A DNA stretch of 62,500 nucleotides from Symbiodinium natans (lineage: Eukaryota; Sar; Dinophyceae; Suessiales; Symbiodiniaceae): assembly GCA_905221605.1 (NCBI GenBank), contig CAJNDS010000302.1, positions 1 through 62,500 of the forward strand. The letters run 5' to 3'. Positions 1 to 10,076 of the stretch are shown piece after piece (position 1 is the stretch's first letter; each line of letters starts with the position of its first letter). The translations under genes were made by a program, and so were the position numbers. The notes under the pieces were generated by a model. The model was not told the DNA's origin. It worked only from the letters and a program-made list of their open reading frames with translations, and did no database searches.

Positions 1-60
1 TCAACCCTAAATCGTAACCCCAAACCCTAAACCCTACTAAACCCTAAACCCTACTAAACC
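1..60 (+). repeat. Interstitial telomere-type array (CCCTAAA, degenerate)
   Basis: Imperfect CCCTAAA and CCCTACTAAA units occupy the first 60 bases. The array is short and followed by ordinary sequence. The same repeat recurs throughout the window, so position 1 need not be a chromosome end. Confidence 0.8.
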
Positions 61-365
61 CTCAAGACAAAATAAATAGAAATTGTAACATCATTCTGCA
101 TTTTCAAGATATTTGTCTAAACAGCTGACATACAGAGTTTAAGTAAATTAATCCAAGCGTCTAGGAAACCAAATGCTCAATTTACTTAAACCTCTGAGGC
201 CTGCCCACCAAAATTAATTAAGCCCCGACCCTCCAATGAGAGGTCCCAAATTAAACTGCGTGAGGCGCTAAGCCCCAAATTAGAGCCCAAAACCCCCCCA
301 AACCCCCTTTAAGCCCCCCCAAAGCCCCCCCAAAATCCCCCCAAGATGTCAGAGAACACGCTTGC

Positions 366-484
366 TCAACTGTTTGTGCCCGCTTCGCATTCGGAGCCCT
401 TGGTGGGCCTTTCGCTAAAGCAGGCAAAGTCTGCCGAAAGCTCTCGGCGTCGAAGTTGCTCCTGAATCTGGCTCCTTGGATGGC
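366..484 (-). CDS. C-terminal exon of an unrecognised gene
   Basis: On the minus strand an exon starts right after the introner at 485-585. Joined to the upstream sequence at about 586-640 it reads ...SRVEELGHPRSQIQEQLRR... and stops at TGA (366-368). The charged, Gln/Arg-rich stretch looks helical. The splice uses a GC donor supplied by the 4 bp duplication GCCA and an AG|G acceptor, the same pattern seen in the recognised genes. Another frame is also open through 251-520, so the reading frame is not certain. No family recognised. Confidence 0.4.
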
Positions 485-581
485 CTGGGTAGCCCAGTAA
501 CCATGCTCTAATAAGGGCACCCTTTTTGTTACTTTGGTAGAAGCAAAAAACAGGGGGTCAAGGGTACCACTAGGCTACCAA
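485..581. mobile_element. Introner element, family T (TIR CTTGGTAGCCCAG)
   Basis: The left arm CTGGGTAGCCCAG and right arm CTAGGCTACCAAG are near-perfect inverted repeats. TGGC flanks both sides (481-484 and 582-585) as a target duplication. Read on the minus strand, the duplication gives a GC donor and the element end gives the AG acceptor. Related copies are introns in PPDK, the amidotransferase and kinesin. Confidence 0.8.
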
Positions 582-840
582 GTGGCCCAACTCCTCAACC
601 CGACTGGTGCGGGCAGACCCCTCTCAGAAGGTGCTCTTTGTTTGCAGGAGCAGGTGTTTGACCTCGCCCGGTGGTGCCATTTCAGCACATCGCTGCGCAC
701 GACCAACCCCTAAACCCGAAACACTACACCCTAAACCCTAAACCCCAAACCCCCTGCGCAGCTCTGGCCTTGTCTTCTGTATCCAGTGGCCGGTAGAAGA
801 GACGATGCCTGGTGAGAATGCAAAGTCTAGGAGTGTCTAC

Positions 841-1068
841 GGGCTCATGGGTGGTTCTAGTTGGGTTTAGGGCTTAGGGCTTAAGGCATAGGGTTTAGGG
901 TTTAGGGTTTAGGGTTTAGGGATTAGGAAGCCAACTATCATTGCTGATTTGGAGTACGCGAGCCCGACTTGCATCTACCAAGTGGGAAGGTATGTTCACA
1001 ACGTAGCTCGAAGTTAAGGTTAAGGGTTAAGGGTTAAGGGTTAAGGGTTTAGGGTTAGGGTTTAGGCT
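841..1068 (+). repeat. Degenerate TTTAGGG/TTAAGGG arrays
   Basis: Runs of TTTAGGG with GCTTAGG and TTAAGGG variants occur at about 855-925 and 1018-1068, separated by about 95 bp of unique sequence. Confidence 0.75.
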
Positions 1069-1383
1069 CGAAGTTAGGAGTGCCTTTTGGGAATCCGTGC
1101 TCATGGGAGTTTCATGACAGAAGGCCTCTAAGGGACCAGCTGTCGAAGGAGACATGCAAGGACCCAAAACTGAGATACCCAAAACCCTAAACCCCTCTCC
1201 TCGAGGTCTATGGCTGTGGAATCTGGGTGCAAGGTTTGCCAGAGTGGAAACCCTGAACCCCCCTCCTCAACCCAAAACCATGGGAAGCAGGACCGGTTCG
1301 AGTTGAAAGGTCCGTGAACCAAGTGGGGGCCTCCAGCAAACTTGGGATACCGGTGCCTCTGGGCACTCAAGTATTCTGGTCAT

Positions 1384-2056
1384 TTAAGAAACTTTCTCCA
1401 AATTGAAGCACAAGTCATCCTTACAGGGCTGGTGTCCACTGTGACGCATACCGACTTCTTTCTTGCGTCCAAGCAGCATGCATGTTCGAAATGTCTCGTA
1501 GACCATACCCTTCGAAGCTTCAGCAGCTGAAAGACCATATCGGCCTTGGGTGACGACAGTTGTCACAGGATGGCCTCCTAGTAGCTCCGCATCTGCATGT
1601 GACGTGCATGTTTTAGTCTTTGCCTTCCCAGAATGGGTGGCCGTAACAGCAACAAGAACAGTCAGGATCTCGATCTGCCAAGCATCTGGAAATGCTGATC
1701 TGCAGAGAGATTTGCTCGCCGTAGGCTTCCCGCACTTTGCCTGTGCGAGTGCTGGTAGTGGAAGCTCGGAAGTACTGTAGCAAGTGCTTGCCAAGCTGCT
1801 GAGTGGGATCTTCTTGTATGCCTTGGACCCTCCAGCCTGCAAAGCCACAGCACTGGCAACACGCAGTAGGGCCCCATCCAACAACTGTCGCAAATATATT
1901 GTGCAAATATTCGATCAGAATGTCATATAACGCCTTGTCCACCTTCTGCAAGATTTCCAGGAGGTTTTCAAAGCTCCGCTGACTGCAAAGCATGGCGCCA
2001 GATCTGGCCTGCGGACAAAAGTCCATAACTTCCCAGAAGGCTGCAAAGCGTGAAAG
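1384..2056 (-). CDS. Coding-like region, unrecognised gene (several exons)
   Basis: About 1690-2050 reads on the minus strand as a clean, non-repetitive protein segment with amphipathic helices (SFENLLEILQKVDKALYD) and a Cys cluster (TACCQCCGF). A second coding-like stretch lies at 1384-1548 and ends in a stop near 1384; two frames are open there. AG|G acceptors are available before GCCAGATC (about 1995) and GCCGATAT (about 1547). I do not recognise the family and cannot fix exon joins. Telomere-type repeats lie at 841-920 and 1018-1068, on the far side of the likely 3' end. Confidence 0.45.
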
Positions 2057-2672
2057 CAACCACTAGGTAAGTGCATCCAGCCACACGCCCGGAGATGCTA
2101 GCACAGATGCTCTTAACTAGGCATTACCACAGTTCCCTCAAGAATGTCGGACAGGTCCGAGGTACTGAAAACGGACTCACTTCAAATGCGAAGCTGCACG
2201 CTGTGCCGCAACTTGCCAGTGGGCTTCGGTGCTGGGTGGGATGCTGCCCACATGAGATTCATTACGACTTCCTTGCCCGTGTTCATAAGCTTTAGAGTGA
2301 TGTACGGGGGGTTAACCCCAAGAGGCTATATTAAGAATCTTACCCGGCTACGAAGACTACAGGTGGCGACCGGTCAGGCGCTCTACAGGTCCGACAGCCA
2401 CGTGCCAAGATGCCACTTGGCTCAAACATGCGCTGCCTCTGGCGCTGCATGCGGCGCCCTGAACCCAAAACTTTAGTTTTAAGCGTTACTGTCGGCCCTG
2501 CTCCGAGCGCCACCAGCATGTAACATTTAGGAGGCCAGTGCTCCGTTGCGCTCTCTCTGTGGAAATGTGCAGGCAAGCTCTGTAGCACCGTAGCACCGAC
2601 CTGCATGACATTCCATCAACTGCGTCAACGGTTCTCATGCTTCCGACCCCCAGATCCAAAAGCGTGTATGAC

Positions 2673-2777
2673 TTGGGATGTTCCCCCTTATGCTAACAGT
2701 CCTTAACAAGGATTTTCGTACCCCCTATTACTAGAATCCCTACTAAGGAGTTTTAGTATAAAGGGGGAACATCCCAA
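2673..2777. mobile_element. Introner-like element, family A (TIR TTGGGATGTTCCCC)
   Basis: A 105 bp near-palindrome begins TTGGGATGTTCCCCCTTA and ends with its inverse. An internal inverted pair AACAGTCCTTAA / TTAGTATAAAGGGGGAAC matches the other family A copies at 9133, 15138, 21978, 25202, 33118, 41130 and 45566. No clear target duplication is visible at this copy. Confidence 0.8.
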
Positions 2778-5700
2778 CACATACACCTGCAGACCCTGGT
2801 TCTCAAGCCACTCTTCACACAAAGTTGCAAAGAGCTCTCCCGCCTTAACCCTGGCAACCACATCGAACACCTGCCCAGGTGGTCACTTCTCTAACAAAGG
2901 CGGATCTGTTTTGGGCCCACCTCTAAGATGTGGTGATCGAAGCCCGCAATACCCCGTGGGGTTAGGGGTCATGTTTTGCAATGCTGGGCAGCCGGAACCT
3001 TTCCGATCCCACTCCAAGGTACAAGCGCACCCCTAGCAACCCCCCCTGGTCCCCAGAATCTCAATCACCCGAATGCACCTGCTGCACAGGCATCTCGCCA
3101 TCCTGTCCAGGATCATGCTAGGCTCTTATTTCCAGGCTGATCCTGTGTTCCCGCAACAGAGGGGAGGAGGCCCAAACTTAACAAGAGCCTAGGACTTCAC
3201 ATCTTGATGCTGCCCACCTCTGCCCCGGTATCGGCAGAAGGTTCCGTGACCTCCCGGCTGCACAACCCTAAACTCTAAACCCTAAACCCTACACCCTAGT
3301 GGCATCCATCTTGCAAATCGTCGACGGCTGTGCTATCTTGCTCGGAGCCGCTGGACAACCTTTTTCACGTACTCTCTAAACCCTAAACCCCTAAGCCCTA
3401 AGCCCTAAACCCTAAGCCCTAAACCCTAAACCCTGAAACCTCAACCTTCGAAGCGGCTGCTGGATGCAGAGCCTCCAATTCCTCCCCCGATCCACTCTTG
3501 GTGGACGCCTGCAGAGGGGGATGCCGCAGCCGCTTTGCAAAGGGCTGCTGCTGGTCCCAGTATACAAGTACATATATATACATATGTAGAACTAATCAAC
3601 GGTGTATATATATACATATATACATACATATATTTATGTATATATCTGTATGGTCACGTCACCCCCCCCCCTCCCAAAGACTTACCTCCCATGTCTTCAG
3701 ATACATCGCTACCTGGAGAAGTATGCGCACTTTCGACTACACAAACATCTTCTATTTCACGGCCTCACTTGGCTAACCGGACTCCGGTGTGCGATAATAC
3801 GAGACTTCAACGTCACTTAAATGGTCTTTACTACACGTTCGGCTCTTGCATGTGCTACAAGTTCAGTTTTGAACGATTTTTAAAGGCTTCACCTCAATGA
3901 TTTCATAAAGTGCTCATAACTGGTCGCTGTCGTATGTGTCGAGAGAAAAACTGTTGTGCACACACACACACGTACACGCACCGTTGCTTCCGGTATATAG
4001 ATAGCACTGCACCCAATACATGATACAGACATATACAGACGGCAACTCCCCCGCCATATCATCATCTTGCTTGTAGTTTCTGTTTGCTCATTTTGCATTC
4101 ATTTCAGGCACATCTCGTGTGACTGGAGTCACATCTCATGTGAGAGTGTGAATGAATCGAAGAAAGAGCATTTAAGATACATCTCATTGAAAGCGCCTAG
4201 GCCTAGTGGAAGGTGGAAATCAATTTTCTTTCGTAATTAGGGGCTACTCAGATTATTGAAATAAATATCAAATGGCTTGCAGGTTCAAGATCTTTCATTC
4301 GTTCCATTCATGGGGATTAGCAGACTGTACTCTTTACACAATTGGTTGCAAGCAAGGTTCTGTAGGAGCACTCTGTTGTATGAGGGGGTTGGCTAACATA
4401 GCAAGTGCCTTATAGTTGAAACTACTTTCATTTAGTGCGTGAACAGGTTCAAAAGGGTTATGCGCTTTCGAAATATTTTGTTGGAGACATGATTGAGGGG
4501 TTCAAGGAGGAACTCCTGGAAGGGACCCTTCATCTTATTCCCTTGTACGGGCCCCTCCTCAGTCCCCTCACATGAGAACCGTGCGGACGGCATTCTCTCG
4601 ACAAGCAAGGTATTCAACAAGATTCTCTGCGACAGATCCCCTATGCAAGGACATCAATGCGCAGCTCGCCTGCCTTGCTCCCCCAAACCCCAAGCCCCAA
4701 GCCCCAAGCCCCAAGCCCCAAACCCTAAAGCCTAAACCCCTTGCCTTGCTCCCACTCCATAACCTCAGGATGTACATCAACCGGCGGATGCCTTGGGGGA
4801 GCACTTGAAGGTTCATCATAGCGGGGTCTTTAATCGTAGGGGCACCTCCAGAGTTTAGCGGGAGTTGTAAACTCATTTCTACATCTTTCTATATATACCT
4901 ATATTATATGCATACATATATATGTATATGTATATATATATATGTATGTGCATACATATGTATGTATGTATGTATTTTGCGGTGGGAGGGTGGGGGGGGG
5001 GTAACCTTAGCTATCCATGCACCTGGTTTTGGTGCCTACCTGGTGCCTCGCTCTTTGTTGCTACAAACCCTAAACCCTAAACCCTAAACCCTAAAGTTGC
5101 TACTGACGCTGGCAGCGACTCCTTTAGGTTTTCGCATGGCGTGAGTTGGGCTGCAACAAAAACCCTGGGTCCAGAGGCCCCAGTGCCTCTCAGCCTCGTC
5201 TGGCTCCTTCTTTCCCACGATTCAAAAGCACCTTTTGGCTTCTTTCAGAATTCTTCATGCGCCTTCAGCAGCATCTTTAAGCATTCGCTAGGCGAGACTA
5301 GGAGCTTTTTGATGGCCTTCAAGCTTCGTTGAGCACTTTGGCACGCCTTGACACGCTGTTTTCTGCATCTCCAAACCAGTTGAAGCGTCTCAAGCCGGGT
5401 CTCCGAACGCCTTCAGGAGCCTGAAGCCGTTTTGAAGCTTATGAGTCGTCCTTCAAATCACCTTCCAAGGCTTCCTAGCATTGCAGAAAGTCCAGGATTT
5501 AGGGTTCAGGGTTCCGTTGGCTCGCGACGGCAGTGCCAGCGCGAGAATCTCAGTTCCAACTGAGACATCTGAGACAAAGTTGCCCAACCTTTTAAAGCTT
5601 CAAGAAGAAAGATGCATAGAGGCTGCGAGAGGCGTGGCAGGAATTCAGGGCTTCCGACGAAGAGGCTTGAGGAGGCCCCGGCCAAGAGGCTGGACGCAAG

Positions 5701-6370
5701 TTTGCAAGCCGCTTCTGAGTTTCGGTCCCCCAACAAAGGCTTCCCCTCCAAGAAGAACAATTGCAATAATGAGAGTGTTACCAGGAATCAGCTCTGGCGT
5801 GGCTTCAAAGTTGCACGGTGTGGGGGGGGGGGGGGGGGGAGGAGGACTGGAGCTGAAAGTGTTTTCGATCTTCACACTCACATGGGACACGGTCTGCCAG
5901 GGGCTGGGTTTAGGGTTTAGGGTTTAGGGTTTAGGGTTTGGGGTTCAGGGTTTAGGGTTTAGGGTTTAGGGTTTAGGTAAACACTAAACCCTAAACCCTA
6001 AACCCTGTTTGTAATTCGCGGGCACTTGATCTTTCTGGTCTTCGCACCTCCTCTTCTATGCCGCTGGAGTTGTTGAGGGGAAGTTGCGGCGCAATGCCTC
6101 CACAATACCCATGCCCTAAATCCCAAAGGCCCTAACCCTAAACCCTAAACCCTAAACCCTAAACCCCTAAAACTCGTTAGGGAATAGAGAAGCTGGCCCT
6201 CATCTCTGCTGCCCAGGAGCTACGAAGATGATCCTCGTGCAGTAGCTCCTCCTGGCTGGATTCAGAAGGGTTTAGGGTTTAGGGTTGAGGGTTTAGGGTA
6301 CGGTAGTCCTAAATGATAAGTTAGAGGGTATTAGAGGGTGTGTCAACCCTAATCCCTGCATCCTCAAGAC
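2778..6370. other. Low-gene stretch with telomere-type repeats and microsatellites
   Basis: I see no gene I can support here. The stretch holds CCCTAAA arrays at about 3262-3298, 3377-3436, 5065-5096 and 6128-6175, A/T microsatellites at about 3570-3655 and 4885-4975 (TATG/TATA types), a G-run at 5821-5840, and an array of CCCCAAG units at 4680-4735. An open minus-strand stretch at 5506-5766 and a plus-strand one at 5481-5800 overlap, and neither is clearly coding. Confidence 0.5.
5906..6006. repeat. Head-to-head TTTAGGG / CCCTAAA junction
   Basis: A TTTAGGG array (5906-5976) turns directly into a CCCTAAA array (about 5985-6006) across the short link GTAAACA. The orientation TTTAGGG followed by CCCTAAA is that expected of a telomere-telomere fusion scar or a hairpin; adjacent insertions could also give it. 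Confidence 0.8.
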
Positions 6371-6451
6371 GCACGTGAAAGTAAATTGTTGGCGGTTCCT
6401 GAAAAGCCTTACAAGACACCAAGCCCTAAACCCCAGGAACCATTATTTGAA

Positions 6452-6667
6452 TTACTCGTGCACACAGGTTTCAAAGGAGGTGCAAGGAGGGCTGGGGCCC
6501 GCAGCCCATCTTGGTGGACAAGGGCTGCAGGGTAAACACAACACATGCCTTCGGATGTGCGAAGCGGCCCAGTCTAGCCAACGCTGCAGTGAGGCCACGG
6601 TGGAGACTGTTGACGGGAAAGGCAGTTCGCAATCTGCGGCCATAAGCTGATGTGACCTTCGAAGCAC
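6452..6667 (-). CDS. Candidate exon, unrecognised
   Basis: A minus-strand open stretch contains a protein-like segment (STVSTVASLQRWLDWAASHI) between Pro/Cys-rich flanks. A second minus frame is open over the same bases. Its position between other minus-strand candidate exons is the main support. No family recognised. Confidence 0.25.
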   Translation of the reverse strand: MLRRSHQLMAADCELPFPSTVSTVASLQRWLDWAASHIRRHVLCLPCSPCPPRWAAGPSPPCTSFETCVHE

Positions 6668-6930
6668 ACCGACACACTACAACCACGCGGTCACGCCTCA
6701 GCCACGTCGAACTCGTCACCGCTGCCACTCTCAGCCGGCCTTAGACATGATGTTGGGACGACTTCGTGTCCATTCGTGCTGAAGGAACCCTAAATACTAA
6801 ACCTAAACCCTAAACCCTGGTAAAGAGGCTCAAGGGACATCAGCTGGGTCCCTGGCAGCTCTTCTTCACCTTCAGGGTGGGTGAGTGGTGTGGCACACAT
6901 CATGCATCACGCTGTAGGCTGAACTTGGAG

Positions 6931-7037
6931 GCTCCTGGTACGTACTAACCACTAAAAACTGTACTTGCAACCCACTTCTAAGCCCCTTAAGTGCCCTCAT
7001 ATGGTTATAGGTACAGTTCTAATTGGTTCATATGTGC
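6931..7037. mobile_element. Introner-like element, family H
   Basis: The ends GCTCCTGGTACGTACTAACC and AATTGGTTCATATGTGCC are imperfect inverted repeats. The interior (AAGCCCCTTAAGTGCCC...) matches a better-preserved copy at 54683-54795. It abuts the 3' end of the candidate exon at 7044-7388, as expected of an introner-derived intron. Confidence 0.65.
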
Positions 7038-7043
7038 CATAAC

Positions 7044-7388
7044 CTCCGATGCTGAATCCTTTTGCTGGGAACCCCTGCCTTCGTGCTGGTCTTGCTCTGG
7101 AGGCTCTGCGGCCATCTCCGCAGTGTCACTTGAACTTTCGGCAGCCTTGGCCGTTGAGATCCTCTGGACAGAGAGCCCCATGGCCGACATGTCCTCTGCC
7201 GCATCTGTCTCACGCCCCTTCCGCGACCCTTGCGCGCGCGGACTTCCAGTTCCTGCTCCCTTCGGTGACACAGGCCCGGTCCCCTTCGGGGATAGACCGG
7301 CAGCCCCCGTCACAGCCAGATCGTCCACGGCATTGAGGGCATTGCTTATTGCTTTGTCCAGGGCGTTCTTGCAAGCGACTTGCCTCCC
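7044..7388 (-). CDS. Exon of an unrecognised low-complexity acidic protein
   Basis: A long minus-strand open frame starts after an AG acceptor at about 7389 and runs to the family H element. It begins with a helical segment (KNALDKAISNALNAVDDLAV) and continues as a Ser/Pro/Gly-rich, then Glu/Gln-rich tail (SPKGTGPVSPKGAGTGSP; AAEPPEQDQHEG). This looks like a disordered region. A GT donor (GAG|GTTATGG) is available at its end. No domain recognised. Confidence 0.55.
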
Positions 7389-7510
7389 ACCTGCTGGCAT
7401 CCTTGGATGAGTTTCAAAACCCTCTGTCCCGCAGAGAAACCCACTGGGAGGGCTGAGAAACCCCAAAACCCAAAATCCCAAACCCAAAACCCAAAACCCT
7501 GAACACTCAC

Positions 7511-7572
7511 ATCAGCTAATGCAGCTAGGGCAAGCCGAGCATCATCAGCGCGCCCAGGATACCCAGCTTGTC
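7511..7572 (-). CDS. Small exon with DDARLALAAL motif
   Basis: A 62 bp minus-strand exon lies between an AG|G acceptor at 7573-7574 and a consensus-like GTGAGTG donor at 7504-7510. It encodes QAGYPGRADDARLALAALAD. A conserved Asp followed by a helix resembles the last motif of DEDDh 3'-5' exonucleases (ERI-1 type), but one motif is too little to name the gene. It lies upstream (5') of the exon at 7044-7388 on the same strand. Confidence 0.45.
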
Positions 7573-7942
7573 CTCTCAAGGCATGGAAGCACCACACAAA
7601 TCAAGGCAGCAGGACCAGGACCAACCAAACATGTCGGCAAACCTGGTTCGGCAAATGTTGTTTAAGAACTGATTCTAATCTATGTATGTATATACATATA
7701 TGTATAAATAATAAAATATATATGTCTGATTTAAACGAAGTGCTTGTGGTTGGAGCTCTCTTCCAAGTGCTTTCTAGTGTGGTGGTCTTGCTGCACAGAA
7801 TCTCTCTCCCTGGCATTCGAAACGTCAAGCCTGCGCGGGATAGCACTCGTGGCCACCCCGAAAATGAGACACCTAAACCCCAAAGACCCCGAAATCCTGA
7901 AACCCTAAGACCTGAACCCGGACCCACAAATCCAATTCCCCT

Positions 7943-8296
7943 AAACCTTAACCCTAAACCCTGAACCCTAAACCCTGAACCCTAAAACCCTAAACCCTGA
8001 AAAAGCAGCTCAAATCCAGGCCCGCGGCCAGCGCGCGCTTGCACTGCACTGCGTGGCCCTGGGAGCGCTCCTCTACAGCGGCTTCGGGTTTAGGGTTTAG
8101 GGTTTAGGGTTTAGGGTTTAGGGTTTAGGGTTTAGGGTTTAGGGTTTAGGGTTTAGGGTTTAGGGTTTAGGGTTTAGGGTTTAGGGTTTAGGGTTTAGGG
8201 TTTAGGGTTTAGGTTTAGGGTTAGGGTTTAGGGTTTAGGGTTTAGGGTTTAGGATTTAGGGTTTAGGGTTAGGATTTAGGGCTTAGGGTTTAGGGG
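7943..8296. repeat. Outward-facing telomere-type arrays; longest TTTAGGG array of the window
   Basis: CCCTAAA units at about 7943-7998 are followed, after about 85 bp of unique GC-rich sequence, by a long TTTAGGG array (8086-8296) that is almost perfect for some 20 units and then degenerates. The pair points outward from the enclosed unique segment. Confidence 0.9.
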
Positions 8297-8479
8297 GCCT
8301 ATTGGGTTTCCTGGGCTGAGGCTTTATGTTTTTGCCACCCGCCTAGCTGACTGAAGGGTTCGTAGGGTATACGGTCGCAGGAGTCTAACTCCGAAGGGCC
8401 TGTGCCTGTCAAGTATAATGCTATGTTTAGGTACATGGATAAGATCCTAACTCGGACCCTTGATGCTGTACCCTTGGGT

Positions 8480-8819
8480 TTACTCGGCGCTATCTCTGAG
8501 TCTGAGCAACTGAGCGCGGTACCCTTGGGTTTGGGGTTTCCCTTTTTGATGCTCCTCTAAGGGAACATAAGGGCCATATCAGAAGTATACCAAGAAACCT
8601 GTTAGGGGTCATCCTTAGAGGTACGAATGTTAACCCCATGATACGAGGCTTTCTTCCCAATGGCCCTCGCCCGGGCTACTTTGCGACATTGCTCCTTTTT
8701 GTCCAGATGCTGGTCCATACTACACACAATGGGTTTTGCAGCGTTCTCAACGCGCCCTTTGAGCACGCACAGCTTGCAAGGCAGGCAAAGCTGGCAGAAC
8801 AAAACAGGGTAAGTTGGTC
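8480..8819 (-). CDS. C-terminal exon pair of a Cys-rich protein
   Basis: Two minus-strand exons, 8625-8819 and 8480-8523, join in frame across a 101 bp GT-AG|G intron. They encode a Cys-rich start (FCQLCLPCKLCVLKGRVENA), a charged helical middle (DKKEQCRKVARARAIGKK) and the end YRAQLLRLRDSAE, with TAA at 8480-8482. The intron carries a GTACC direct repeat at its edges and is a family G introner (compare 47975-48090). The Cys spacing could bind a metal. The exons begin only 190 bp beyond the end of the U32 gene, so they may be its last exons (possible U32 donor at about 9087) or a short separate gene. No family recognised. Confidence 0.6.
8524..8624. mobile_element. Introner element, family G
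   Basis: This is the intron of the Cys-rich exon pair. Its interior (GGGAACATAAGGGCCATAT...) matches 47975-48090. GTACC is repeated at both edges. Confidence 0.6.
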
Positions 8820-8991
8820 CTGGGAGCAACACTATCTTGGACGTCCCAAAGCCTGAGCTAGTTGTCGCTCATCGGGCTCGCTGCGCAGCTGCTGTTACTT
8901 TCATTTCGGACTTGTCTCTTTCTCGCCAACCTCAGATGCGACTTGCTTGGTGCTGGTGCATTCTCAGTTCAGGATTGCCAAACATGACATT

Positions 8992-9200
8992 TTGGGATGT
9001 TCCCTTATACTAGCAGTCATCCACAACTAAAGATAAACTCTCAACCCTAAACCCTAAATCAGCTGCGATGCTGGCGTCGTCCAGGCTCCCTCTGTCCACC
9101 CCCTGACATCGACCATTTGAGTCCTTCACAGCCAAGACCCCCTATACGAACAGTCCTTAATCGGGATTCTAATAAGGGGTACTATAGGGGAGCATCCCAA
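8992..9200. mobile_element. One half and one whole decayed family A element
   Basis: A left-half family A sequence (TTGGGATGTTCCCTTATACTAGCAGTC, 8992-9018, quoted here as its two parts TTGGGATGTTCCC and TTATACTAGCAGTC) lies just before the last U32 exon. A complete but worn copy at about 9133-9200 lies in the intron that precedes that exon on the minus strand. Confidence 0.55.
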
Positions 9201-10034
9201 CCCGAAGCCCTAAACCTTAAAACCTATATCCAACGCAATGACGTGGCGTATCGCGCAGGGCAAGGGCTGGGCACGTCCCAAAACAAGGGCTGGGCGCGTC
9301 CCAAAACAGAGCTGCTGCTACTTGCCTTTGGTTCGAGGATTGCCCACCATGAGTTGGAGCCATGAGAATTTCAAAGGGTACCGAGTACCTACTGACTGTA
9401 CCCTTTTTTGCGGGGTTTTAGGGGGTTTTAGGGGGTTTTAGGTTTTAGGGTATCCTTTTCTACGGCCAAACGCCTATACGCCAGTGAAGAGGCAGTGCAG
9501 GGCCTGGGCAGGGTCTCCCTGCCTGAGTTGATCCTGATTGCTTTTGCATGCACGTGCTATCTGGTACGGGGTTCTCTTTTCTCGGGTGGACGGTGCAATT
9601 TCCAAGTGGTTCAGGTCAAGTCCTCGCAAAAATACTGAAACTCCGACTTGCGACTCCTGATGCCGCAACAACCCAGCATCCAAGCAGACGAGGCAGTTGC
9701 CTTGAGTGTTAGGGGCCCCAAGACCGAAAACGCCACTATGCCTCGAACTCGGAAACTTTGCCTTCCAAGCCACCCGGCACCCGCCCTAAACTCCCCAAAC
9801 CACCCAAAACCCTTAACCCTTAACCCTAAACCCTAAACCCTAAAGGCTGTCCGTGAGCTGCGCCACGAACCCCCAAAGCTTGTCGGCGGAAAGTCGCCCC
9901 CGGGCTGCGGCGTGGTACCGCTTCACCTCAAAATTTTCCGACCCCAAACCGCCGAATATGGGGGACTTAGATTCATTCATTCCCATAGGGCCATAGGGGT
10001 TGTTGTTCCGGATTGGGGTGCACTTATCTTTTTT

Positions 10035-10076
<42 letters not shown>

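Noticed and set aside
1-60. True chromosome end at the left edge
   Set aside because: The array is short and degenerate and the same repeat occurs dozens of times inside the window.
5481-5927. Plus-strand ORF of 148 codons
   Set aside because: It runs through telomere units and a G homopolymer, and an overlapping minus-strand frame is equally open.
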